64,000 nucleotides of DNA from Nannochloropsis oceanica. Taxonomy: Eukaryota; Sar; Eustigmatophyceae; Eustigmatales; Monodopsidaceae. The DNA lies in assembly GCA_004519485.1 (NCBI GenBank), contig CP038131.1, positions 1,313,001-1,377,000 on the forward strand. Reading direction: 5' to 3'. Both the position numbers and the translations under genes were made by a program. Below are positions 20,370 through 32,518 of this stretch, piece by piece (the first letter of the stretch is position 1; the number at the start of each line of letters is the position of its first letter). The notes under the pieces are model-generated. The model did no database searches. It was not told the origin of the DNA and was given only the letters and a program-made list of their open reading frames with translations.

Positions 20370-21420
20370 AGCAAGGGAGGGAGGGAAGGAAGGAAGCAAA
20401 GAAGGAGGGAGGGATAGGACGGAGGGATGGACGTCGCTCAAAAGAAGCAGCGCGATGGCGTCCGTTGTACTAGATGAAGTGACCGGTAAAAGCAGAAAGA
20501 GAGGGTTTCTTTCTCATGTTAAGGAGTGTAGCTGTAGCTTGGAGGGAGTGCGAGGGAGAGGGAGAGAGAGGGAGGGAAGGCGTTGCAATGCGGATGTTTT
20601 TAGGGATAGGCGTTCACAACTGCTCGAGAAAAGGAGTTGATAGTAGAAGAAGAAGCAGAGGGACGAGAGAAGAAGAAGATGAAGAGGAGGAGGAGGAGGA
20701 GGATATTAAACGAAAACAAGGAGTGAGAAATGAGGAAGACCCCCCCCAAAAAAAGCAGAAATTGGTAGCTATAGACATATGAACAATTGTAGCCTTGTCA
20801 CAAATAATTGCCTGCACAGAGTGTTTTCTTTCTTTTGTAATAATCACATAGCATTCAATAGACTTCGATGAATACATCCAAAGGTCGACTCTCGGGGGCA
20901 GCCGAGGCAATGCAATCAGAACAGCAAAGTGACACTGGAGCGAGCAAGTTCACACATACACCACACAACACAAACACACACCCTAGATAATCATGAAAGT
21001 GCAACTCTTGACGCGTGGCGAATGAAATTTGAAAGCATTTAAACTGAAAACAGTCGTAGAGGACGCATACACACAAGCATCCGTCAATCTCACAATCCAT
21101 AATTATCGTAGCAAGCGACTCCCAATGACCTTAAAACATCATTTAGCTAAACGGTTTTTTGAAAGTTACGAAAGGAAATAAAAATTAACGCCACAACACA
21201 CACACGACAGACATACAAAATACATCCTTACGGAGATACGCATTCCGTTGCGTTACGCAGGGAAGATTGGGCATCCACTCTCAAAACAGAAGGACTTGAT
21301 GCACTCACACATAAACATATAAGAGAAAAGAAGCATGACACACTCGTAATCCAAAAATACTCGTAGACTCTCTTGAGAGCGGGTCAAGCCGAAGCTTCAT
21401 TGCCACGCAGGGCACCCCTT
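20370..21420. other. intergenic between convergent genes
   Basis: GH8 (+) and the small secreted gene (-) end toward each other here. The stretch holds an AGAAG-rich purine tract near 20640-20705 and AT-richer sequence that would serve as 3' UTRs. No gene was recognised. Confidence 0.5.
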
Positions 21421-22014
21421 CTAGGTGGTTGATCCAGGAGTAGGAGCGGGGGTAGGAGCACCAGGCGTACAGATGTACTTGCTTGTCCTCTTTCCAACTT
21501 TCTCTGTGCACTTTGTGTTGGTGCTCACGTAAGGGGAGAAATCAATGGAGATGCCAGCAGAAAGAGGCGTCAATATAGTGGCGTTAATGAACTCCTGACG
21601 GCGGAAAACACCCGAAAGCATGTAATAGGAGGATGTGGTTGTGTTGTGGCTCCTCTGCGCCTGAATTGTGGCGCCCTTCGGAACCCTTTTGGTCTTCTTG
21701 ATCAAGAGGCGGGTGCCCGTAGTCTTGCAAACAAGTCCTTTGTCGTTCTTGAGCAATCTGCACTCAATCGGTCTGTATGGAACCATATTGAGGGTGTTTT
21801 GGTCCTTGTCTGCAATCCCTGCGATCACTCCAAAATCACTGATGCCATCCACAACTGTCCCGTCAGGGTCGTTGAAGAAGCCCTTCATACTCCACAGGTC
21901 CTTGTTCGCCCTATGTGCGCTGACTGCCCTGATGGAGGTGAGAGTTATCTCATTTTGAGCCGCCGTAACGGCGAGGGTAATACCGAGGGCAAGCAGAGAA
22001 AAAATGCGTTGCAT
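21421..22014 (-). CDS. small secreted protein of unknown family
   Basis: One intronless frame of 197 residues from an ATG at 22014. A clear signal peptide (MQRIFSLLALGITLAVTAAQ) is followed by a soluble domain rich in beta-prone segments. Cysteines occur singly (IECRLL, LVCKTT, TKCTEK, YICTPG), so two disulfides are possible. Two NAT/NTT sites (RSHNTTTSS, FINATIL) could carry N-glycans. The tail is a short Pro/Thr linker (GAPTPAPTPGSTT), as seen in wall-associated algal proteins. The domain was not recognised and no enzyme motif is visible. The gene sits alone between the GH8 gene and a decayed GH8 exon. Confidence 0.7.
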   Translation of the reverse strand: MQRIFSLLALGITLAVTAAQNEITLTSIRAVSAHRANKDLWSMKGFFNDPDGTVVDGISDFGVIAGIADKDQNTLNMVPYRPIECRLLKNDKGLVCKTTGTRLLIKKTKRVPKGATIQAQRSHNTTTSSYYMLSGVFRRQEFINATILTPLSAGISIDFSPYVSTNTKCTEKVGKRTSKYICTPGAPTPAPTPGSTT

Positions 22015-23769
22015 GATGCAAACGTACGTTTACACGAAATGCCTGTTTGCAGTGATGTTGTGAAGTGTAAAATGGAGGTAGGTGACTTCTTTGACTGATT
22101 CTTAAGTGGGCTGTCAGGTAAAGAGAGCCTTCAATATCTACTTAGGAAGCACAATCTGGGACCAAGAAGGGGTACGTTGAAGACAGCGCTCAGTATCTAC
22201 TAAGTAAGCACTATCTATGACGAGGTAAAATGAAGAGGTGACAGGAATTATTTGTTTGTGTCACTCTGTGTGCCAAGTGTCTCGTGCAGACATTTGGGTA
22301 TGGGTGCGAGTAGGGGCGATGGGGAGGCGCAGAACATTCAGGGATAAATGACATGGAAGGGAGAAACGGGTAAGGTTTACGAGGAAGGGGGGGGCGGGCA
22401 CGTAGGAGACGAGGTGCATACTTTCATATAAGTGTTACATCTGGTTTGAATTTCGTTTTCTAACAGGTATAATCTCAATTTTTCAGGACTTCCACAAACA
22501 CATAACATGAACTGATGAACTACGACGGCCCCGCTCGGGAAGGAATAAGAGGATGACACGAAAGTGGTGTAAGGAGAGGAATGAAGAGAAATATGAAAGG
22601 AGGAATGGAGGGGGATGTGGATGGGGGGAAGGAGGGGCCTGCAATCTTTTGCGAATATAGCTCGCGGTTTTCGAAGATAAGCAGGAAGAGTGCTAAAAAG
22701 AAAAAGAGGAGAGGGGAAGGGGGAGGGGAAGAAAATGTGAAGAAGAGGGAAAAAGGACAGGAGGAGAGAGGGAAGATGGTAGGTAAAGGAAGAAGAGAGA
22801 AGGGAGTGTGGAGGGAAGAGTGAGGAGGGAAGAGGAGGAAGGGGAAGGAGGCGTGCGGGTTCGTGTGCATGCGTCGCAAATCAGTCATGCCTTCCGACAG
22901 CTGCTGGCTATTGTTTAGGCTACCCAAGTACCAGGGGCGAGACCGGCACTTACGCATCGAACACAATATCAGCAGACCGGTGGGTCAGTGGGGTGTGGGA
23001 GAGTGCTGTGGGTGATGTGCTGCATGTGGTCTGATTTTTGGTTCTTAGAGGAGGAATGTATAGGTGAAAAAGAAAAGTGTCGAGACAAGAGATGGGACGG
23101 GAGGGGGCGCGCAAATGTCAGACGCCGATAGCGATGCACCTGCCTGTGGTGGCAAAAGGCGAAAGGGATAGGCATGTCTCTCTTCCTAACCCACAGGCCA
23201 ATAAGGCTGCAAGTACGTGCTGGAAACAGCGGCAAGGTCAGAGGCAGAAGGGCAAAAGACGGCCCGGGTTGTGAAAGGGGGGGATAACATATGGTAGAGG
23301 TCTGCCAGCAGACCCTGGCTGAGACGGCTGCGCTATGGGCCCAACGGTAATTCATAAATTCATACATAGCACAGTAGCTATGCGCAGACAAACATGCAAT
23401 CGACGTCGATCTAAACACCTCAAACATCTAGACGGCACTGCTCGAAGGAGAGGAAAAGTTCGACTTCTCCGTCCTAGTAATGCGGTAAATATGGAGAGCG
23501 AGGGCGAGCCGTCGCAGAAAAAAAACAACAACTAAGTTAGTTCACGTCTGCAATGAGTTGAGTGCCAGGGCCCCTAAAACAACATTGTTACATTGCACAG
23601 AGAGAACAGACACTTAAGAGGAGGGCTAAGAAAGCAAATACTCACCAAAAACCAGCAGGTGGATGAAACTGCTTCTGAAAGATATGTTTTTCGTGGGGGG
23701 CAGCTTGTTTTTTTGTTTTTTTTCCTGTCTACCTTTTTTTCGGGGGGGAGGTCTCCCCCCCCAAAAAAG
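22015..23769. other. intergenic, low-complexity, no gene recognised
   Basis: Two diverged copies of a unit of about 35 bp (TATCTACT...AAGCAC) lie near 22130-22225. A purine-rich tract fills 22565-22850. A short minus-strand stretch near 22870-22960 has exon-like codon use (RPWYLGSLNNSQQLSEGM) but could not be joined to anything. Confidence 0.4.
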
Positions 23770-24020
23770 CCCCAGTGCTATGCTTCCATCTTGGCCAACG
23801 AGTAGGAAAACAAAGTATTCACTTCCGACTTGACGACGCCCGCTGGGACCTTCTACTGATAGGTACGTCCTCTCTCCTTTCTCCCGCTCTCCCTCCTCCC
23901 TCTCTCCCTCCTTCCCTTCTTCCCTTTCTCCCTCCCTAACTCTCTCCCTCTCTCACTCTCCCTCCGAGCTATCGCCATGTGATACATGGCACATATCTTA
24001 CTCCCTCCCTGCCTGTAGGG
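23770..24020 (+). pseudogene. decayed GH8 exon with part of its following intron
   Basis: The segment 23773-23870 aligns with GH8 exon 18707-18793. Shared blocks are CAGTG-TATGC-TC-ATC-TGGC, then GACGACGCCCGCTGGGACCTTCTAC-GA-AGGT. In-frame stops occur (after LANE and after TTPAGTFY), so it cannot code. The flanking pyrimidine tract, and GAGCTATCGC-ATG matching 18859-18880, show that intron sequence was copied too. It is therefore a DNA-level duplicate, not a retrocopy. It lies about 3.4 kb downstream of the active gene. Confidence 0.8.
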
Positions 24021-24124
24021 AAGGATGGAGAAGGAGTCCTCTCCCTCTGCCCTTTCTCTAGAAGAGTGTGAGCTAGCGAGGGAGCGAGGAAGGGAGGGAG
24101 GGAAACGGTAAAAGAATACACTAG

Positions 24125-24489
24125 GTGTACTTTAGACATTTTCTAGTCAAGCTCATGGTCGTTACATTGAAGCAACGTTCGCATCACGTGACACTCTTTG
24201 CGAAGATCCTCGACATTGTGTTCAAGAATATTGGGCGGCACATCGTACACGACGGTCGATTCGTCGTACTGGCGAGAGAGCCGACTTTGGTTCGCATAAG
24301 CTATAGAGTGAGGACGCCGCCGGCGCATTTCATGTCGACGGCCCAGTGGTTTTGGTGAGGGAATGCTTCTGTCTTGTCATAGGGCACAAGCCGTTTCCAG
24401 GATCCCGTCGCATTGGAATGCACCTTCGCGCGGTATGACTGTGTCGGTTGACACCAGAGGATTGAATAAAACTCAGTGTCTCGTCTCAC
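24125..24489 (-). pseudogene. coding remnant of unknown origin
   Basis: Two short frames on the minus strand have coding-like composition, for example AVDMKCAGG and VVYDVPPNILEHNVEDLRKE. They are surrounded by non-coding sequence. The piece looks like the broken remains of a gene or mobile element. No family was recognised. Confidence 0.35.
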
Positions 24490-25786
<1,297 letters not shown>

Positions 25787-28700
25787 CTAGATGGCAATGA
25801 AATACCGCGCGCGGACCGTCAGACCCAGGTAGGTGATGATGTAGGAGGCGGCGAGGATGAGGACGAGAGCCAGGAAGTGGCTTCGAAGCGCTTCGGGGGA
25901 GTCGTCGATGCCTGCGAAGCCAAGGGCCTGGGGGAGGGCGGGAGGGCGGGAGGGAGGGAGGACGTGAGGGAGGGAGAAAGGAATGAGAGGCCAGATGTTG
26001 CTTTTCCATTCTTTGGCCGCTTCCACAGGTCTTCTGCTTTCCCCCCTCAAATTCCTCTTCCCTCCTCCTTCCCTCCCTCCTTTTTCTCCTTACTATGGCG
26101 GGTTCCCCGGGCGGCAACGCGGGCGCCTCGAGCGAGAGCATCAGAGCGAAGCCGTGATTGATGATGGAAATCGAGCTGCAGGAGGGACATGCGGGAGGGA
26201 GAGAGGGAGAGAGGGAAGGGAAGGAGGGAGGAGGGGAGGAGAGTTTAGGTCCAATGAGATTGCCGTAGATACTTTCATCCATCTACGTGGATGTTCCCCT
26301 CCATCCCTCCGTCTCTCCGTCCCTTCCTACCTCATCCAGGACAGCGAGGAGGGCACCGAGGCCCGCTCGTACAGCACGCCTGAGAACATGACCATGGGCG
26401 CCGTCAGGACCGGCACTGAGGGAGGGAGGAAGAGAGGGAGGGAAGGAGGGAGGGAGGGAGGACGAGTGAAGAGGTCTGGCTGTGGCTGTGCCAGAGCGAT
26501 CGATGGGGCGAATGGATTGAAGGAGGAAGAGAGGGAGGGAGGGAGGGAGGGAGGGAGGGAGGGAGGATCGACGTACAGAGCGTCAAGCCGATGGAGGGGT
26601 CGAGGGAGAAGCAGGCTAGCGCCACGCCCATGGACATGGAGGCTTGAGCCATGAGGACAGCCACGGCCGTGAAGGACCAAAAGGTAGCCCAGTCGGAGAG
26701 GAGGCCTGGGGGGAGGGAGGGAGGGAGGGAGGGAGGGAGGGAGGGAGAGAGGGTTGCTTGAGTCGTCGTCTCACGAGAAGAAAAGAGGGAGGGAAAGCAG
26801 GGAGGGAGGGAGGGAGGGAAGGAGGGAAGAGGCGTACCCGCCGTCCAGTAGATGCCGCAGGAGAAGCAGATAGGGCCGAGGACGTAAGGAATGTCCGACA
26901 GAAATTTGGCTGTGATGTATGGGCCAATGGCGTTGGCGCCGCTTGTGTACTCCCGGAGGATGACCGCCCCCTGGGGCAGCAAGAGAGGAGGGAGGGAGGG
27001 AGGGACGGAGGGAGGGAGGGAAGGAGGGGGGATGAGGCGATGCTTTGAGATAAATGAATCATTCCTTTGGTGGTTCAACATGCCCGTCACGATCCTTTGG
27101 CTCCCCAGCTCTCCCTCCCTCCCTCCCTTCCTCCCTCCCTCCCTACCTCAAGGGGAAAGCGGACCATGTGAGCGATGGCGGCGTTGAACAAGAGCGTCAC
27201 TGAGGCCGCGAAGAGCATCCCAACCAAATCCCGCCAGTGGGTGGTCGCCTGCAGGGAGGGAGGGAGGGAGGGAGGGAGGGAGGGAGGGTGAGTAAGAAGA
27301 CTGGCCTGCACGGAGGGAGGGAGGGAGCAAGGGAGGGCAGAAGAGAGGGAGGGCAGAAGATATACCTGTCCTGCGTAGATCCCTCCAATGAGGAGACCGA
27401 CGCCGCCGAACATGAGCATAAAAATGCCGAAACAGCCGATGAAGTCTCGCTGTGCCTGCAATCGGCCTCGCCACAGGTTGAGCTTGGTGAGGGTGAGGGC
27501 GTCGGCGCCCTGAAGGAGGAGAGGGAGGGAGGGAGGGAGGGAAGGGTCAGCCGTCGCTTGCATTCAAAATCTCCCCCTGTGTATGTCGCCCGCACACGTC
27601 GACTCTCCCCTCCCCCCCTCCCTCCCTCCCTCCATCCCTCCCTACCTGGTCCCTCGTCACGCCCTGACTCCGAATGTGGGTCGTGTCGGAGGGCAGGAGG
27701 GGGGCATGGAGGGAGGCGAGGTGCGATGACCTATACGCCGACACGAGACGCTCCAGGTGGGCCGACCATGCCGCACCTGCTGCTTTGAGGATCGAAGGGT
27801 GGGAGGGAGGGAGGAAGGGAGGGAGGGAGGGTGGGTGAACGATGATGACGAGGACGAGAGTGGACTTCTCCTCTAGGCCCCTGCATTGCCAGAAAAGCTT
27901 ACCTCCTCCGTTCCTTCCGTCCTCCTCGTCCTCTCTCGCGTCCGGCTGCAGCAACCCCTGGTACATCGACCCCCCCCTGCCCCGCTCCTTCCGTCCCTCC
28001 TCCCCCTCCTCCCTCTCTCTTCCCATGACACGTCTTCGCCTCGGCGAGCCGGGGCTGGTCGTGGCGGAGGAGGTCGTGGAGGAGGATGGGGGTGAGGTGG
28101 AGGGAGAGGGGGAGGGAGGCGTGGGTGCTGTCGCACTCGATATGAGGCAGCCGCTCCCTCCCTCCTTTCCTCCTTTCCTCCCTCCCTCCCTCCGGCCTGT
28201 ATCGTCGGCGGACTCCGCTTCATGAAAGAGGGGGAAAAAGGGAAGGGAGGATGCCAGAAATCTGGTGGAGGGGGATCGGGAGGGGGAGGAGGAGGAGGAG
28301 GAGGAGGAGGAGGAGGAGGTGTAGGAGGAGGAGGAGGAGCAGGTAGCGGCGGTGCCGGCGTTGGGCGACAGGGAGCGGGATGACGGAGGGGTGGAGGGAG
28401 GGAGGGAGGAGGGGCTGAAGGGGGCCGGGGAGACGAGTTCGAGGAAGAAGTCGCAGGGGTTGCAGGCGGAGGGAAGGGGATGACTGAGGGAGGGAGGGAG
28501 GGAGGGAGGCAGGGAGAGTTGGGAGATGGTTAAGTGGAAGGGACGAGGAAGGAAGGGAGGAAGAGAGGGAGGGAGGAGACGTACCCGAGGGAAGAGAAGT
28601 AGGGGATGGCGGCCTTCATGGGCCCAAAATACGCTTGTCGGCCGTCGGGGGTGAGGAGCAGCAGGTTGCTGAAGCATCGGGCCTGAGGGAGGGAGGGAGG

Positions 28701-31150
28701 GAGGGAGGGAGGGAGGGAGGGAGGGAGGGAGGGAGGGAGGGAGGGAGGGAGAGGCGGTGAGTGCCGGGTGATGGGGGTTTCCAGGCGGGACGTCATAGCT
28801 CTTCCTTTCTTTCCTCTCTCCTTCCATCCCCTCCTCCCGCCTCTCGTTTCGTGTCTGAGAGCCGCGGGTAGTCAAGTGGAGGCCAGTGCTACATGCCTCC
28901 TTCTCCCTCCCTCCCTCCCTCCCTCCCTCCCTCCCTCCCAGATTTTCCCCTTACCGCGTCTGAGGACGGGGAGTGGATGGAGGCCAAAACCATCACACCG
29001 CGATTCGAAGCCAGGTCCCTCAGAGAGGCCACCACGCTGTCGGCGATGACGCTGGAGGAGGGAGGGAGGGAGGGAGGGAGGGAGGGAGGGAGGGAGGGAG
29101 GGGGAGAACAAGTCGCCGATTCATGAGATGCATGGCAAGAAAGAGGAGGAAAAGGGAGAAGGAGGGAATAAGAGCAAGAACGAGAAAAGGAGGGAGGGAG
29201 GGAGGGAGGGAGGGAGGGAGGGGTAGGAGAGTGAAGCAATAGACTCACGAGTCGAGGCCAGAGGTGGGTTCGTCGAGAAGGATAATGGAGGGGCAGATGA
29301 GCAGCTCCGTTGCAATGTTCAGGCGCTTGCGTTCCCCGCCCGAGATGCCCTGGAGGAAGGGAGGGAGGGAGGGAGGGAGGGATCGAAATGGGTAAGAACG
29401 GCTAGGCATATAGGTTCTAGGATGCCCCCCTCCCTCCCTCCCCTCCCTCCCTCCCTCCCTCCCTCCCTCCCTCCTCCTCACCTTGGCCGCGAAGAGAGGG
29501 TGTTCTCCTCCAATGACGGTCGAGGCGGCTTTGGTCAGCCCGACCTCCTCTAGCACCTCTGTCACCCGCTCCCTCGCCTCCTCTTTCGAGTGTTTGCCCC
29601 CCATCCGGGCCAAGGCATGATAGTCCAGGTGCTCTCTGAGGAGGGGGAGGGAGGGAGGGAGGGAGGAAGGGGTGTGCGTGAGAATACAATTCAATGCGAG
29701 CTTCACTGGTGGAATGTAGAGAGGGAGAGATCAAGAGAGGGAAAGAGATGGAGAGTGGCCGCCCCCCACCCCGGAGGACAAGCCGACTTGTCTGCCGGGC
29801 TCTGAAGCGTCAAGTGCGTTTATTTGTTGGAATGAAAACTTGTTTGTAAACAGATACAAGGCAGGTCCTCTCTCTTGCCCTCCCTCCCTCACTAACCGCA
29901 CGGTCATGAAGCCAAACATCATCTCGTCCTGCTGCACCAGGGCCGCCGTGGTGAAATAAGACGCCCCGGGGCTCTCCCCGTCCAGCTTGATAGCGCCCTT
30001 GAAGCGACGGAGGCGGAGGGAGAGGCAGTGGAGGAGGGAGGTCTTGCCGGCGCCTGGGGGAAGGGAGGGAGGGAGGAGCGGAGGGAGGGGAGGGGGGGAG
30101 GGACGGAATGAATTTCTAGCGTTTCTCGGAGCCTAGGAGGCGGTCTTTAACCTCCCCCCCCCCCCCTTCCTCCTTCCTTCCCTCCCTCCCTCTCTCCCTC
30201 CTCTCACCACTCGGTCCCATGACGGCTGTGAATTCCCCTGACTGGGTCTTGCCCGCGATACCCGTTAGGAGAGCCTCTCTTCCCTTCATCCGCTGCTTCC
30301 CCCTGACCTGTGGTGGCGGCACCCGCCCCCCTTCCTCCACGTCCAGCAGCTCCACCCCTTTCCTCTCATGCTCCTGATGCCAATGTCTGCTGCCCCGCTT
30401 GCTGCTGCTAATGCTGCTGCTCCTCCTCCGCCTGCTGCCTAGGGCGGCCGTGGCCTTGGTGGCGGCAGCCCGGGGGAGACCCCAGAGGCGGGCGGCGGTA
30501 GAGGAGGAGGAGGAGAATGAGGAGGAGGAGGAGGAGGAGGAAACTCTGAGTTCCTCTATTGTCCATTCCAAGATCTGAAGGGAAAGGAGGGTAAAAGGGA
30601 GGGAGGGGGGAAAGGAGAGCTTAGTTGGAGGGTGATGGACTTCGACGGACGTCACGGAAGAGGGCCAATAGCACTTTTCCGTTTCCCTCCGTTCCTCCGT
30701 TCCTCCCTCCATCCCTTCCATTGCTTTGCTCACCTTGACATTGGGCCCCCGCCATCTCCGACTGCTCCCGGGTGTCAATAACTTCTTTTCCCGCTGCGCC
30801 AGTGATTCACATTCCTCCTTCATCTCCTCCGTCTCCACCGCTGAGTCTACTATATCTCCTATTTCTATTCTATGGTCTTTGTCCCGCCCCACTTCCGCTC
30901 CTTCCCCTCCTCTAGCCTGGTGCACGCTCCCATGTAGTGGTGATGGTGGTGGTGATGTCAAGCTCAACGAATAGTGCAGCCCTGGCACTGCCACGGGTCT
31001 CGGTGACGCCTCTGGCCTTCCTCCTTGATCCTCGTCCCACCTGCCCATATCTTGGATGTCTGGACTTCCCGACGCGGTCGCGCTGGCGCCTGGCCGCCGG
31101 TCGTGGTCCTGTGGGCTGGCGATTGTGGGCATGGCGCCACGCAAACCCAC
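25787..31150 (-). CDS. ABCG (White-family) half-transporter
   Basis: Sixteen exons keep phase: 31150-30734, 30574-30208, 30053-29897, 29635-29482, 29349-29249, 29051-28955, 28682-28585, 28483-27903, 27782-27646, 27509-27366, 27248-27147, 26970-26838, 26705-26577, 26415-26331, 26175-26094 and 25927-25787 (974 residues). The nucleotide-binding domain comes first, as in ABCG: Walker A GPSGAGKTS near 258-266, signature [12 protein letters not shown] near 367, Walker [14 protein letters not shown] near 386-398, and H-loop [23 protein letters not shown] is the family motif after the ATPase. A Ser/Gly/Arg-rich insert of about 180 residues (480-657) precedes the membrane part ([20 protein letters not shown] onward). 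ABCG half-transporters dimerise and export lipids or small hydrophobics; the cargo is unknown. The start is the first ATG of the long N-terminal exon. Confidence 0.88.
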
Positions 31151-32518
31151 GAGAGCACGCTCGCTTGCCCCTCCACGTCTCAGACACGGCCCCTCCGCAC
31201 TCTGAGCTGCGCGTAGCCGCGTCTCCTACCCCGCCTCTCCTAGGAAGACAATGCCCTTTGTTTGCCCCCAATACTTTTTCTACGCCGCGTCGTCGTCGGT
31301 GCCTCGACCGTGTACGGCTCTACAGTGGTGTACGTGCGTGATGGAAGAAAATTGAGGCAAGAAAATCGTACAGGCAAAACATTACTATAACCCACAAGCC
31401 TGCCTCGAGCGAGGCCATATCGTCGACTAGCTGCAGGACGCACCAAACTGAATCCCCCGCGAAGATTTGTCACGGAGCAAGAGGTGGGCGTTCGACAAAC
31501 CGGTGGCGACAGAGGGAGATACCCCCATCTAGTCTTGCTTTTCTCTGCTGGACGTCACCAACGCAGAGCAGCGTCAGCCGTCGTTTGTCCAAGCCCGCCT
31601 CGAGAAAATGATGAGAACCTGTTCTGGGTTCGCATTACAAATTGTTCTCGTTCTACCAATCTTTCACAAATGGGTGTCGTCATACCTCATCGCTGTCCCG
31701 CATCAGGACAGGCGCGGTGGACGACGACCAGCAAAACAATGAGCTCCACATTAGCACGAGCACCCTTTCGGGTGACACTTCTTAGGCACTGAGCGGGGGT
31801 GCCCTGGTACGTCATTTGCCGCACACTCCTCAATTTTGGTATTGGGAAAGCCACTAGTCAGCGCCCAGGGCATTTGTAGTAAAAGAGGGGTTCGTCAGTC
31901 TTCGTTGTGGCCCATGTTCGGCGGCTCCAAACCAACCCAAAAAGCCATGTGTTCTTTAACCTCTTGGTGCACTTTTCTCTTTAATTCTGTTACGTAGACA
32001 ATGATCCTAGGGATCCATGCATCGCCCTACTGTTCGCCAACGACCAACCGGAGGCACTGCCCAAGTTCGTCTCGTCGTTGCCAGGATCCGTCTTTGCCCC
32101 ACTTGGTTAAGGTTTCTGCCATGGGTAGAAAGAATGTGCGAAGCCGTGGCGAATGCCTTGTCATCTCTTCTAGTGTATTAACGATTTGTAATTTCGAAGC
32201 ACTTGCATACAGATCTCTCTCTCTGCCTGTACATTGTTACTCCCCGCCTGCCAGCTTCAGCGCCTCGACTCATCTCTTCCCCATTTCTTTCTCTTTCCCC
32301 CCCGAAAAGGAAAAACACGCACATGCACAGCCACGCACATAATCTCTTTTCATGCTGCACTGTTTGTCGGACTTGTCCCTATTACGTACAACACCCACAT
32401 TTACATCTCTCTATCTCTATCCCCTATGTCTTCTATTAAATCACAACTTCCCTCCCTCCCTCCCTCCCAATCAATCGTCTGGACGGCCTTGGAGTCAAAA
32501 GGGGCTACCTTACAGCTT
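31151..32518. other. intergenic, ABCG promoter side
   Basis: The 1.4-kb spacer is upstream of the ABC transporter and downstream of the lipase. Composition is ordinary, and short frames lack motifs. Nothing was recognised. Confidence 0.5.
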
